DNA of 64,000 nucleotides from Coprobacillus cateniformis (GTDB taxonomy: Bacteria; Bacillota_I; Bacilli_A; Erysipelotrichales; Coprobacillaceae): contig NZ_WSNW01000001.1 of the NCBI RefSeq assembly GCF_009767585.1, positions 1,828,090 through 1,892,089 of the forward strand, given 5' to 3'. Within the stretch, counting starts at the first letter, position 1; each line of letters opens with the position of its first letter. Below the pieces are notes generated by a model, which was not told the DNA's origin, did no database searches, and worked only from the letters and a program-made list of their open reading frames with translations. A program made the translations under genes and the position numbers. This document shows positions 32,950-41,649 of this stretch, piece by piece.

Positions 32950-33828
32950 TTAAATCATTGAACTGGTAATAAGTCCAATTAAAAATGATATAACATTGGC
33001 AGTCATTGTGTATACTTGTATTTTTCTATGAGAAGGTTTAGGAAGTCCACATTTTTTAATACATTGTATATAAATAACCATCTCAATACCAATAACAAGT
33101 AATTCTATCCATAAATAATGAAAGATCAATAAAATAGTGCTTTGTTGAAGTGGAAGAAGATTAAATAAGGCATTTAATAGCAATTGTGTAAAAATATTCG
33201 TAACAATAATCAGTCCCCGTTGTTTAGGATTCTTGATATGAAACATATTAGCAACCATAAGTTCGATAATAATAGTGAGTAAGATTCTGATAAATAAAGA
33301 AGTTTGTATCCATCCAAATGCTATATTCTGTTCAACTTTTATTTGTCTATCCCATTCTTGAGAAGTCACATTAAGTTGTTGGGACTGACTATCTATTGTC
33401 ACTTTATAATAACTATCAAAAGCATATCTTTTATAGGTTTTACTAGATATAAATTGATGAGAATCTGGAAAGAATAACAGTATTTTAAATTCTTCTGGTG
33501 GATGATATCCCCAGGTTACTCTTTGATTATTAGTGCATTCATCAAAAAACTGGAGAAAATAATAACCATCATTATCTTTATAATTCACAAAGGATTGCCA
33601 AATGTTTTCATCCATATTTTCCATAAGACGCTTAGAATCTTCTGTGTTTTTATATACAGACCAAGGACCAGATGAATCCTCTTTTGATAGAAGGGTAACA
33701 TAACACTTTTCATTGTTTAAACCATAAAAGTTAAGAACAACACTTGGCTTTGGACCCATATCTGCATAGACATTTGTGGGAAGAAGAATGAAAATGAGGA
33801 TACAAATAATAGCAGTTATTTTACGCAT
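32950..33828 (-). CDS. Exported membrane protein of unknown function in sigma-factor cassette
   Basis: 292 residues. A cleavable signal peptide (MRKITAIICILIFILLPTNVYA) precedes an extracytoplasmic domain beginning DMGPKPSVVLNFYGLNNEKCYVTLLSKE, a pattern found in an unnamed family of Firmicute proteins; after about residue 170 come four membrane helices to the C-terminus. It is encoded directly after the anti-sigma gene (19-base gap) and is probably part of the same stress cassette. No enzymatic motif recognised. Confidence 0.7.
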   Translation of the reverse strand: MRKITAIICILIFILLPTNVYADMGPKPSVVLNFYGLNNEKCYVTLLSKEDSSGPWSVYKNTEDSKRLMENMDENIWQSFVNYKDNDGYYFLQFFDECTNNQRVTWGYHPPEEFKILLFFPDSHQFISSKTYKRYAFDSYYKVTIDSQSQQLNVTSQEWDRQIKVEQNIAFGWIQTSLFIRILLTIIIELMVANMFHIKNPKQRGLIIVTNIFTQLLLNALFNLLPLQQSTILLIFHYLWIELLVIGIEMVIYIQCIKKCGLPKPSHRKIQVYTMTANVISFLIGLITSSMI

Positions 33829-33847
33829 AATAGCATTCTCCTATCTT

Positions 33848-34483
33848 TTATTTTTGTTGAATATCGATTATATAATAGGCTTGATTATTGTTAATAGTAT
33901 CTTGATTAAGGAGATCATTATAAGCATACAGTGTATTTTCATATATACCAAGAGACTTAAACTCCTGTTTTGTAATCTTTGAATCTACTCCATATTTGTC
34001 CCTAGTTGCATCATAAAAAATAGTGACTTTATTATTTTGATATTGTACATCTAGCAAAATCGGATCACCTTCAATCGTATATTGTACAATAATAAGAGAA
34101 GCCTTTTCTTGATTTTCAATATGATTAAGAAATTGTGTTAACAGTTCTTGATGATAGTCATCTTGATGGACTCTTATATAGAATGGATATGTTTTCATAT
34201 CTTCTAAGGAGATTTCTGAAGGTAATGAGTAAAGTTCAGAATTTGTGTTTGTCTGATTTTGTTTTGAAGGTTGTGTTGATGGGTTTGCAGTGTTTGGCTT
34301 TTTTGGCATAAACAAGATAAAACATATAAATGCAATACATATACAGCAACTTAATGTTATCATTTTATAACGGTCATTTATTCTTTTTGGTTTTGGATGA
34401 GAAGATAAGATGTCTTGAAGCACTTCTTTTTTTGATTGATTGTCCATTTGTATGTGTTGGTAAGCTTTTTGAATAGGATTCAT
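33848..34483 (-). CDS. Probable anti-sigma factor, single-pass membrane protein
   Basis: 211 residues: about 40 cytoplasmic residues, one helix (about 41-61, MITLSCCICIAFICFILFM), a Thr/Ser/Pro/Asn linker and an extracytoplasmic domain. Its ATG overlaps the stop of the ECF sigma factor gene (ATGA-type), the usual arrangement for a cognate anti-sigma factor. No HxxxCxxC zinc motif is seen in the N-terminus, so the call rests on context and topology. Confidence 0.65.
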   Translation of the reverse strand: MNPIQKAYQHIQMDNQSKKEVLQDILSSHPKPKRINDRYKMITLSCCICIAFICFILFMPKKPNTANPSTQPSKQNQTNTNSELYSLPSEISLEDMKTYPFYIRVHQDDYHQELLTQFLNHIENQEKASLIIVQYTIEGDPILLDVQYQNNKVTIFYDATRDKYGVDSKITKQEFKSLGIYENTLYAYNDLLNQDTINNNQAYYIIDIQQK

Positions 34484-34968
34484 AATGTTAAATCACCTAA
34501 CTTTCTTTTTAATATTTTTTTAGCTCTTGCTAATTGATTACGAATTGTAGAAGATGGTTTGTGCAAGATTTCTGCAATTTCCTCACTATTATACCCTTCA
34601 TAGTAATACATATAGATAACTGTTTTATAACGAGCTGGTAATTTAAGAATGGCTTCCAATGTTTGATCAATTTGAAAAGTTTCCAATTTTACAATATGAT
34701 TTTCATCAAAAGAGATATGTCTTCGCCATCTTTGTTTAAGCATATCTTTACAAACGTGTGTACAGGTGACAATGAACCACGCTTTTTCATGTTCAATAGA
34801 ATGAAACACAATATCATTATTCATATATTTTATAAAGGTCATTGATACAGCGTCTTCACTATCGGCTATATTTTTCAAATATGAATAAGAAATTCTGAAT
34901 ACCATATCTATATGTCTTTGATAGACGGCAATAATTTCCTCATCACTATGGATTCTTGGTTGATGCAT
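34480..34968 (-). CDS. ECF-type RNA polymerase sigma factor
   Basis: 162 residues, the usual size. Sigma region 2 covers VYQRHIDMVFRISYSYLKNIADSEDAVSMTFIKYMNN, followed by EHEKAWFIVTCTHVCKDMLKQ; region 4 reads LPARYKTVIYMYYYEGYNSEEIAEILHKPSSTIRNQLARAKKILKRKL. GAGGGATATT lies before ATG 34968. First gene of a three-gene cassette with a membrane anti-sigma factor and an exported protein. A candidate ECF promoter upstream would give autoregulation. Confidence 0.92.
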   Translation of the reverse strand: MHQPRIHSDEEIIAVYQRHIDMVFRISYSYLKNIADSEDAVSMTFIKYMNNDIVFHSIEHEKAWFIVTCTHVCKDMLKQRWRRHISFDENHIVKLETFQIDQTLEAILKLPARYKTVIYMYYYEGYNSEEIAEILHKPSSTIRNQLARAKKILKRKLGDLTL

Positions 34969-34988
34969 AATATCCCTCCTTCATTTAT

Positions 34989-35017
34989 AACACGATTCAA
35001 ATCAATAGAATGTCTCA
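34989..35017 (-). promoter_or_regulatory. Candidate autoregulated ECF promoter
   Basis: Minus strand TGAGAC (35017-35012), 17-bp spacer, CGTGTT (34994-34989), similar to the GAAC/CGT class used by ECF sigma factors and unlike the TTGACA/TATAAT promoters around it. Confidence 0.4.
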
Positions 35018-35050
35018 TTTTTTTTATTTTACCATATTATTTTAAGGTAT

Positions 35051-35083
35051 TAAAAAGTTCTGCATGACTGAGCAGAACTTTTA
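35051..35083 (-). terminator. Terminator overlapping the end of the CDF gene
   Basis: On the minus strand AAAAGTTCTGC-TCAGTCAT-GCAGAACTTTTT. Confidence 0.75.
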
Positions 35084-35905
35084 AAGATGTGGATTAATAT
35101 GAATCATACAATGTTTGATATCTGGAAATTCCTTTTCCAAGGCATCATGAACTTTATGAGCAATAAGATGGGCTTCTTTTAAGGATAAATCTTCTTGAAC
35201 ACCAATTTCTAAATCTACATAGTATTTTTCACCAAACATTCTGGTTTTTAATGAGTCTATACACTCAACATTTTGTTGTTGTAAGATAAAAAGTCTTAAT
35301 TGATGGGTGATTTCATTTGAACAGCTATGATCTATCATTTTGGTAGTCGCATCATAAAAGATAGTGACTCCAGGCTTTAAAATAAAAACACAAATAACTA
35401 TACCTGCCAAAGGATCTAAAAATGTATATCCTAGCATTGCTCCTGCAATTCCTACCAAACTTCCAATAGATGATAACGCGTCACTGCGATGATGATAAGC
35501 ATCTGCCATAAGTGCTGATGAATGAATTTTTTTGGCATGAAATCGAGTATACCAATACATCATTTCCTTTGTGAGAATAGAAACTACTGAGGCAATAAGC
35601 GCAATCATAGAAGGAATCATAATCGTTTGAGTATCAAATAATGATAATAAGCTGTTATAGCCAATTTGTAATCCTGTGAAGACTAATAATACTGATAATA
35701 TCATAGCAGCAATGCATTCCATTCGTTCATGCCCATATGGGTGCTCATTATCTTCCTTCATACTTGAAAAATGGACACCAATCATGACTATGACAGTACT
35801 TATAACATCACTCATAGAATGAATAGAATCACTTAACATTGCATGCGAATGACCATAAATACCAGCTAAGAATTTAAAAATGGAGAGGATTAAATTTTCA
35901 ATCAT
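35081..35905 (-). CDS. Cation diffusion facilitator metal exporter (N-terminus probably longer)
   Basis: Divalent-metal/proton antiporter (Zn, Mn, Fe or Co). The visible 274 residues hold the transmembrane domain with metal ligands HAMLSDSIHSMSDV and ALMADAYHHRSDALSS, and a cytoplasmic ferredoxin-like domain (HQLRLFILQQQNVECIDSLKTRMFG). ATG 35905 falls inside helix one and has no ribosome site. The same frame runs 16 codons upstream as ENIYKETVYHVSVLT, typical of CDF N-termini, to an ATC at 35953-35951 placed 7 bases after AAAAGGAAG; no ATG, GTG or TTG is available there. So either ATC is the start or the start codon has mutated. Confidence 0.85.
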   Translation of the reverse strand: MIENLILSIFKFLAGIYGHSHAMLSDSIHSMSDVISTVIVMIGVHFSSMKEDNEHPYGHERMECIAAMILSVLLVFTGLQIGYNSLLSLFDTQTIMIPSMIALIASVVSILTKEMMYWYTRFHAKKIHSSALMADAYHHRSDALSSIGSLVGIAGAMLGYTFLDPLAGIVICVFILKPGVTIFYDATTKMIDHSCSNEITHQLRLFILQQQNVECIDSLKTRMFGEKYYVDLEIGVQEDLSLKEAHLIAHKVHDALEKEFPDIKHCMIHINPHL

Positions 35906-36127
35906 TGTTAAAACAGAAACATGATAAACTGTTTCTTTATATATATTTTCGATAAAATCACTTCCTTTTCATATTTTATGAAAATAAATCTATTTTGTGA
36001 TTAGATGTGGGCAATTGATTTATAATTTTTGTTATTAACAAAATACTTTAAAATAAATAATAATAGAAATTGATAATAAAGTAATTATATAACATATATG
36101 TAGTTCATTTCTTTTTTCTTGTTTAAG

Positions 36128-36156
36128 TTTACATGAAGCTAAAATTCAATTATAAT
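36128..36156 (+). promoter_or_regulatory. Sigma-A promoter of folD
   Basis: TTTACA (36128-36133), 17 bp, TATAAT (36151-36156). The remaining gap 35954-36127 is AT-rich without a gene; I see no riboswitch. Confidence 0.7.
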
Positions 36157-36181
36157 AAAAACAATTATAGGGGGGATTTTT

Positions 36182-37027
36182 ATGATTATAGATGGGAAAG
36201 CAATTTCTTTAAAAAGAAAAGATGAATTAAAAAAGAAAATTGATTTATTAAGAAGTGAAGGAAAAAGAATTCCTAAATTAACTGTTGTTTTGGTGGGGGA
36301 TAACCAAGCAAGTCAAACATATGTAAGAAACAAAGAAAAGGCATGTGCATATGTAGGCATGTTATCAGAAATTATACGTTTAGATGATACAATAAATGAA
36401 CAAGAACTTATCCAAGTTATAACTGGTTTAAATCAAGATCAGTCAGTTGATGGAATACTTGTTCAATTACCATTGCCTTCACATATACATGAAGAGAGAA
36501 TTTTAGATTTAATTGATCCTAGTAAAGATGTTGATGGCTTTCATCCATCAAATGTTGCAAAACTTTTATTAGGTCAAAAAGGCCTTGTTCCTTGTACACC
36601 ACAAGGGATGATGGTTTTATTAGATGAAATTGGCTTTGATCTAACTGGAAAAGAAGTTGTTGTAGTAGGAAGAAGTAATATAGTTGGGAAACCTGTTGCA
36701 TTATTATGTCTACAAAAAAATGCCACTGTAACAATTGCCCATTCTCGGACTCAAAACTTAAAAAATGTATGTCAAAGAGCAGATGTTCTGATTGCGGCTA
36801 TTGGACAGACAAAATTCTTTAATAAGGATTATATAAAAAAAGGTGCAGTGGTATTAGATGTTGGAATGAATCGTGATGAGAATAAAAAACTATGTGGTGA
36901 TGTTGATTTTAAAGATGTTGAAGATATTGCATCATATATAACTCCAGTTCCTGGTGGAGTAGGGCCAATGACTATTGCAATGTTATTAGAAAATACTTTA
37001 TTAGCTTATAATCAAAGAGAGGGATAG
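36182..37027 (+). CDS. folD: Bifunctional methylenetetrahydrofolate dehydrogenase/cyclohydrolase FolD
   Basis: 281 residues. Converts 5,10-methylene- to 5,10-methenyl- and 10-formyl-tetrahydrofolate with NADP+. Signatures: VGDNQASQTYVRNKEKAC with the catalytic Lys, DGILVQLPLPSHI, PSKDVDGFHPSNVAKL, the cofactor loop VVVGRSNIVGKPVALL and the C-terminal PVPGGVGPMTIAMLLENTL. Length is normal. A run of G (AGGGGGG) precedes ATG 36182. Followed three bases later by DUF951 and then an acetyltransferase, forming a small operon. Confidence 0.97.
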   Translation: MIIDGKAISLKRKDELKKKIDLLRSEGKRIPKLTVVLVGDNQASQTYVRNKEKACAYVGMLSEIIRLDDTINEQELIQVITGLNQDQSVDGILVQLPLPSHIHEERILDLIDPSKDVDGFHPSNVAKLLLGQKGLVPCTPQGMMVLLDEIGFDLTGKEVVVVGRSNIVGKPVALLCLQKNATVTIAHSRTQNLKNVCQRADVLIAAIGQTKFFNKDYIKKGAVVLDVGMNRDENKKLCGDVDFKDVEDIASYITPVPGGVGPMTIAMLLENTLLAYNQREG

Positions 37028-37030
37028 AAC

Positions 37031-37219
37031 ATGGAATATAATTTAAATGATATTGTTGAAATGAAAAAACAGCATCCATGTAAAAAATCTAATCAATGGC
37101 AGATTATTAGAATGGGTGCAGATATTAAAATTAAATGTTTGGGTTGTGGAGCCATAATTATGTTTTCTAGAAGGGATTTTGAAAAGCGTTTAAAAAAGGT
37201 CATTCCGCATGCTGATTAG
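37031..37219 (+). CDS. DUF951 family protein
   Basis: 62 residues matching DUF951: NDIVEMKKQHPCKKSNQWQIIRMGADIKIKCLGCGAIIMFSRRDFEKRLKKV. The conserved HPC and CxxC residues suggest a zinc site. In many Firmicutes this gene lies near chromosome segregation and ychF genes; its role is unknown. Starts three bases after folD and overlaps the next gene by 11 bases. Confidence 0.9.
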   Translation: MEYNLNDIVEMKKQHPCKKSNQWQIIRMGADIKIKCLGCGAIIMFSRRDFEKRLKKVIPHAD

Positions 37220-37679
37220 ACTGATTGAGGAAAAAGATAATCAAGAGGTTGAGCAATTGATTCGCACCTGTCTTCTTGAATTCAATGCTAATAAACCTGG
37301 TTGCGCTTGGGAAGATCCAAATCTTGGACAATTCTTTCAGGTTTATCAACCTATGAATATGCAGTATCTTGTTGTTGAGAATGAAGGTCACATTGTTGGG
37401 GGTTGTGGAATTGGACCTGTTGAGGGAAAAGATGATGTTTGTGAACTTCAGAAAATGTATTGTCTTTTGGAAACAAGAGGAACTGGAATCGCACAACAGC
37501 TTTTAGATTTATCTTTAGATTTTGCTAAAAAGCATTATTCAAAATGTTATCTAGAAACATTTGAAAACATGGTAGCTGCTAATAAGTTTTATATAAAAAA
37601 TGGCTTCCAATTATTAGATAAGCCAATTGTAGATGGACCACACTTTGCATGTGATAAGTGGTATATAAAAGATTTATAG
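37209..37679 (+). CDS. GNAT-family N-acetyltransferase
   Basis: 156 residues. Acetyl-CoA core GGCGIGPVEGKDDVCELQKMYCLLETRGTGIAQQLLDLSLDFAKK, with an RGTG variant of the Q/RxxGxG/A loop, then CYLETFENMVAANKFYIKNGFQLLDKP. Substrate unknown. The ATG lies inside the end of the DUF951 gene (AAAAAAGG upstream), so the genes are coupled. Confidence 0.88.
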   Translation: MLIRLIEEKDNQEVEQLIRTCLLEFNANKPGCAWEDPNLGQFFQVYQPMNMQYLVVENEGHIVGGCGIGPVEGKDDVCELQKMYCLLETRGTGIAQQLLDLSLDFAKKHYSKCYLETFENMVAANKFYIKNGFQLLDKPIVDGPHFACDKWYIKDL

Positions 37680-37681
37680 TT

Positions 37682-37706
37682 AACTGTGAGAAATCACAGT
37701 TTTTTA
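37682..37706 (+). terminator. Rho-independent terminator of the folD operon
   Basis: AACTGTGA-GAAA-TCACAGTT then TTTT. Confidence 0.8.
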
Positions 37707-37941
37707 ATAAAAAAACTTAAAGATGTGTCTAATGATTTTGAGGTAATGGAGATGCATAAGTTTTTGAGGAGAAAATATGCATACGAAATGTATTTGACTT
37801 TTATCCTCTCTTTTATTTATGAAATGATGTGTGACTGTGCCTAAGATAACTATATATCTTTATCTATATTTCATAAACCTTATAGTCAACTCTATCATCA
37901 TACTATCAATTGATAGTTTTTACTTCGTAAAATGAGATAAA

Positions 37942-37998
37942 TTAGGTATCTTGACAAATAAAGACAAGAAGTTTATGATATATTCGTTAGGTACCTAA
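37942..37998 (+). promoter_or_regulatory. MATE/MarR promoter with twin operators
   Basis: TTGACA (37951-37956), 17 bp, TATGAT (37974-37979). A perfect palindrome TTAGGTACCTAA lies at 37987-37998 by the start site, and a related TTAGGTATCTTG at 37942-37953 overlaps the -35 box. Repeated sites on both sides of the promoter fit repression by the MarR protein encoded in this operon. The gap 37707-37941 holds only AT-rich sequence and a short palindrome CTATCAATTGATAG near 37905. Confidence 0.75.
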
Positions 37999-38013
37999 AG
38001 GGAGAAGTTATGT

Positions 38014-39363
38014 ATGAATAAAGAGAAGATGGAAACTGGCAAAATTTTGCCACTATTAGTAGAACTTTCAGTTCCAGCTATGATTGGAATGATTGTTAAT
38101 GCAATATATAATATTGTTGATAGAATGTTTATTGGAAATGCACCACATCTAGGTTCGATTGGATTGGCAGGAATTACGATATCATATCCAGTAACACTTG
38201 TATTAATGGCGTTAAGTTTAATGGCAGGAGTTGGTGGTGCAACTCGATTTTCAATTGCTTTGGGTGCAAAGCAAGATGAAGATGCAAAATTTTATCAAGG
38301 TAATTCCTTAATGATTACTGTTATTTTTGGATTGGTGTTTATGATTTTTGGGAACTTATTTATGGATCCTATACTTACAGTCTTGGGCGCAAGTGAAAGT
38401 GTTTTACCGCATGCAAGGGCATATTTAAGTATTATTTTGTATGGAGCAGTTTTTCAATGTGTTGCAATGTGTGGCAATAACTTTTCAAGAGCACAGGGCA
38501 ATGCAAGAAATGCAATGGTTTCACAATTATTAGGTGCAGGATTTAATATTGTTTTTGATTATATATTCATTGTTCAATTTCATATGGGAATGGAAGGTGC
38601 AGCACTTGCAACAATTGGTGGGCAATTTTTAAGTATGGTATGGCAACTTGCTTTCTTATTTGGAAAGAGAGGGCTTATTCAATGTAAATTAGTTCATATG
38701 AAGTTGAAAAAACGTTTTACATATATGATTTTGAAAACAGGATTACCAGCATTTTTAATGCAGATGTCAGCCAGCGTTTTAAATATTGTTATTAATGGAA
38801 CATTAGGGACATATGGTGGAGACACTGCTATATCTACAGTGGGTATTATTACCAGTGTACAGACACTTATGTTAATGCCATTGACAGGAATGGTACAAGG
38901 ACAACAACCTATTATTAGTTATAATTATGGAGCTAAGCGATATGATCGTGTCAAAGAGACATTGAAATATACAGTCATTGGCTCAACAATAATAGCATTT
39001 ATTGGTTTTTTAATTATTGAAATATTCCCTGCGATGATAATCTCTATGTTTAATCAAGAAGCAGAAATTATTAATTTAGGAAGTATATCATTGAGAATAT
39101 GGTTTATCTGTTTACCACTTATTGGTTGTCAAACAATGTGTGCAAACTTTTTCCAAGCCATTGGAATGGTTAAACAATCAAGTTTTTTAAATTTATTAAG
39201 ACAATGCTTGTTGTTAATACCGCTAATACTTATATTGGCCATGATATTTAAATTATATGGTGTTTTTATAGCGGTACCAATTGCAGATTTAATAGCATTT
39301 CTTATAACTATGTATCTTATAAGAAGAGAAATGAAGACATTTGTTGTAGAAGAGGTGTCATAG
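38014..39363 (+). CDS. MATE-family multidrug/cation efflux transporter
   Basis: 449 residues, twelve membrane helices, of the NorM/DinF-type MatE family. It opens KMETGKILPLLVELSVPAMIGMIVNAIYNIVDRMFIG and repeats the MatE fold in the second half (LPAFLMQMSASVLNIVINGTLGTYGG; GMVQGQQPIISYNYGAKRYDRVKETLKY). Exports cationic compounds using an ion gradient. AAAGGGAG lies before ATG 38014. The stop overlaps the GTG of a MarR gene (TAGTG), and both sit behind a promoter with MarR-like operators. Confidence 0.93.
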   Translation: MNKEKMETGKILPLLVELSVPAMIGMIVNAIYNIVDRMFIGNAPHLGSIGLAGITISYPVTLVLMALSLMAGVGGATRFSIALGAKQDEDAKFYQGNSLMITVIFGLVFMIFGNLFMDPILTVLGASESVLPHARAYLSIILYGAVFQCVAMCGNNFSRAQGNARNAMVSQLLGAGFNIVFDYIFIVQFHMGMEGAALATIGGQFLSMVWQLAFLFGKRGLIQCKLVHMKLKKRFTYMILKTGLPAFLMQMSASVLNIVINGTLGTYGGDTAISTVGIITSVQTLMLMPLTGMVQGQQPIISYNYGAKRYDRVKETLKYTVIGSTIIAFIGFLIIEIFPAMIISMFNQEAEIINLGSISLRIWFICLPLIGCQTMCANFFQAIGMVKQSSFLNLLRQCLLLIPLILILAMIFKLYGVFIAVPIADLIAFLITMYLIRREMKTFVVEEVS

Positions 39364-39845
39364 TGGAAGAAGAAGGAAGATTTGCTCAAGAAAATCAATG
39401 CTCTAAGCAAAACAGTGATTTGCAACAGGTATGTCAATTCAATGATTTGACAAGTCAATTGATAAAGTGTGGACAAATTCTTATGCATAAGACAGGTAAG
39501 AAAAGAGGACAAGAAAATATTTTAGAAATATTATTTCAATATGAATCCATGTCCCAAAAGCAGTTACAAGAAGTTTTAGGAATTGAAGCAGGATCGTTGA
39601 GTGAAATATTATCGAAACTGGAACAAAGACAATTCATTGAAAGATATAAAGATATAAATGATAAAAGAAAATCAATTATACATTTAACATCATTAGGAAA
39701 AGAAAAGATTAAACATAAAAAATCAAATGATGAAGATATGTTTGATATGTTAACATCTATTGAACAACAGCAGTTAAATGATATGTTAAATAAAGTTTTA
39801 AAAGAATGGTATAGAAGACATATGAAATATCATAAAACAAAATAA
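39363..39845 (+). CDS. MarR-family transcriptional regulator
   Basis: 160 residues. Winged helix: NILEILFQYESMSQKQLQEVLGIEAGSLSEILSKLEQRQFIERYKDINDKRKSIIHLTSLGKEKI, with the DKRxxxIxLT wing typical of MarR. GTG 39363 is the start, overlapping the transporter stop. Likely the local repressor of the MATE operon, released by an exported compound. Confidence 0.9.
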   Translation: MEEEGRFAQENQCSKQNSDLQQVCQFNDLTSQLIKCGQILMHKTGKKRGQENILEILFQYESMSQKQLQEVLGIEAGSLSEILSKLEQRQFIERYKDINDKRKSIIHLTSLGKEKIKHKKSNDEDMFDMLTSIEQQQLNDMLNKVLKEWYRRHMKYHKTK

Positions 39846-39856
39846 TACGAAAATAT

Positions 39857-39886
39857 GTAGGCTACTTTCCATAAAAAGTAGCCTAC
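39857..39886 (+). terminator. Rho-independent terminator
   Basis: GTAGGCTACTTT (39857-39868)/AAAGTAGCCTAC (39875-39886), followed by AATCTTTT. Confidence 0.75.
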
Positions 39887-39983
39887 AATCTTTTATAATA
39901 TAGCAGATTCAGATGTTATCTAGTTGTTATTATATACAAATCATATAGTAAATATTATAATAAAATAAAAGGGGTTGATGGGG

Positions 39984-40643
39984 ATGCAACGTATACTTAT
40001 TGTTGAGGATGATAGTGAAATTAATAATATGATTAAAGAATTTCTAGAAGGCTATGACTATAATTGTCATCAGGCGTTTTCTGGAAGTGAGTGTAAACTT
40101 TTAACACATATGGAAAGTTATGACCTCATATTATTAGATTTAATGTTGCCAGGTATTTCAGGAGAAGAGCTTATTCAAGAACTAGCGAAGACATCTAAAG
40201 TAATTGTGTTATCAGCAAAAAGTGGTATTGAGAGTAAAGTGAATCTTTTAGAATTAGGTGCGAATGATTATATTTGTAAGCCATTCGATATTCATGAATT
40301 GCTTGCTAGAATTAAAGTTCAATTGCGTCAATATGAACCTAAACAAAGACAATTGATCTATAAAGATTGGACAATTGATTTAGATTTAATGACCTTAAAT
40401 GCAGCAGGTCAATCCATAGATTTGACATCTCTAGAATTCAAAATTATTGAATTATTCATGCGTTATCCACAAAAGGTCTTTACAAAAGAGAATATCTATG
40501 AGTATGTTTGGGAAGATGATTATGTAGTTGGAGACAAAACAATTCATGTCCACATCAGTAATATACGAACAAAACTGAAATCAACAGGAACAGATCATTA
40601 TATTCAGACTGTTTGGGGGATGGGATTTAAGCTTATAGATTAA
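39984..40643 (+). CDS. OmpR-family response regulator of ABC exporter cassette
   Basis: 219 residues. Receiver with EDDSE, phospho-Asp in LILLDLMLPG (near 52), Lys in YICKPFD; winged helix LTSLEFKIIELFMRYPQKVFTKENIYEYVWEDDYVVGDKTIHVHISNIRTKL. ATG 39984 is preferred because AAAAGGGG lies 9 bases upstream; ATG 39978 and TTG 39975 are too close. It resembles regulators of the BceRS/bacitracin group, here sharing a cluster with an ABC exporter and a one-helix kinase. Direct repeats before the exporter genes look like its binding site. Confidence 0.9.
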   Translation: MQRILIVEDDSEINNMIKEFLEGYDYNCHQAFSGSECKLLTHMESYDLILLDLMLPGISGEELIQELAKTSKVIVLSAKSGIESKVNLLELGANDYICKPFDIHELLARIKVQLRQYEPKQRQLIYKDWTIDLDLMTLNAAGQSIDLTSLEFKIIELFMRYPQKVFTKENIYEYVWEDDYVVGDKTIHVHISNIRTKLKSTGTDHYIQTVWGMGFKLID

Positions 40644-40646
40644 AAA

Positions 40647-40674
40647 CTTAAACTTTTCTTAAACATTCCTTTAC
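40647..40674 (+). promoter_or_regulatory. Direct repeats for an OmpR-type regulator
   Basis: CTTAAA (40647-40652), CTTAAA (40658-40663) and CTTTAC (40669-40674): an exact 11-bp period, one helical turn, as OmpR-family dimers require. It lies before the ABC exporter genes. Confidence 0.65.
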
Positions 40675-40728
40675 GTTTATTGAAACTTAATATTCTATTC
40701 TATATTTAGAAAAGAAAGGGGTGTTGAT

Positions 40729-41649
40729 ATGAACACACAATATGTTGTGGAAACACATCAGTTATGCAAGCAATATGGTAAACAGTATGCTGTTAACCAT
40801 ATGGATATGCATATTAAGAAAGGTGATATTTATGGTTTTATTGGTAGAAATGGGGCTGGGAAGTCAACGACATTAAAGATGATAGCAGGGCTCATACATT
40901 CAAGTTTTGGGGAAATTAAACTTTTTGGTGGACCATCTGATAATCAGATCGCACATCAGCGTATAGGAATATTAATAGAAGAAGCAGGTTTATATCCTCA
41001 TTTGAATGCTTATGATAATTTGGAATTACAAGCATTGTCTCTTGGAATCGTAGATAAGCAAGTTATTAATGATGTTTTAAAACTTATGAATTTAGAGCAT
41101 GTAGGCTCAAAAAAGGTTAAGAATTTTTCTATGGGAATGAAACAAAGATTAGGTATTGCAATGGCAATGCTTGGAAATCCTGATTTCTTAATTTTAGATG
41201 AACCTATTAATGGTTTAGATCCAGAAGGTATTCGTGAAATGCGAGAAACTTTATTAAAATTAAATAAAGAACAAGGTATGACAATGATTATTAGTTCACA
41301 TATTCTTGGTGAATTAAATAAATTAGCAACAACTTTTGGAATTATTAAAGATGGTGTTTTGATTCAAGAAATATCAAAAGATCAATTAGATGAAAAATGT
41401 AAAGAGTATTTATCAATTGAAGTTGATAATACTGAAAAAGCATGTTTTGTATTAGAAGAAATGACAGAAGAAATAGAATATGAAGTTAAAGATCAAACAG
41501 CATTACATATTTACAATTATACTGATTCATCAAAATTAATATCAGAATTTGTAAATGAAGGAATTGCTGTGCAATCTGCCACTTTCCATAACCAAGATTT
41601 AGAAGAATATTTCTTATCTTTAATGGAAGGAGGAGAAAGTCATGTTTAA
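40729..41649 (+). CDS. ABC transporter ATP-binding protein (bacitracin/lantibiotic type)
   Basis: 306 residues. Walker A GRNGAGKST (about 41-49), Q loop IGILIEEAGLYPHLNAYDNL, signature FSMGMKQRLGIAMAM, Walker B FLILDEPINGLDP and the switch His in ISSHILGE. The C-terminal extension (about 215-306) is typical of BcrA-like ATPases that pair with an ABC-2 permease to remove peptide antibiotics. AAGAAAGGGGTG precedes ATG 40729. Overlaps the permease gene by eight bases. Confidence 0.93.
   Translation: MNTQYVVETHQLCKQYGKQYAVNHMDMHIKKGDIYGFIGRNGAGKSTTLKMIAGLIHSSFGEIKLFGGPSDNQIAHQRIGILIEEAGLYPHLNAYDNLELQALSLGIVDKQVINDVLKLMNLEHVGSKKVKNFSMGMKQRLGIAMAMLGNPDFLILDEPINGLDPEGIREMRETLLKLNKEQGMTMIISSHILGELNKLATTFGIIKDGVLIQEISKDQLDEKCKEYLSIEVDNTEKACFVLEEMTEEIEYEVKDQTALHIYNYTDSSKLISEFVNEGIAVQSATFHNQDLEEYFLSLMEGGESHV

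Noticed and set aside
35954..36181. Tetrahydrofolate riboswitch upstream of folD
   Set aside because: No conserved core is recognisable; the promoter lies only about 25 bases before the gene, leaving no room for one.
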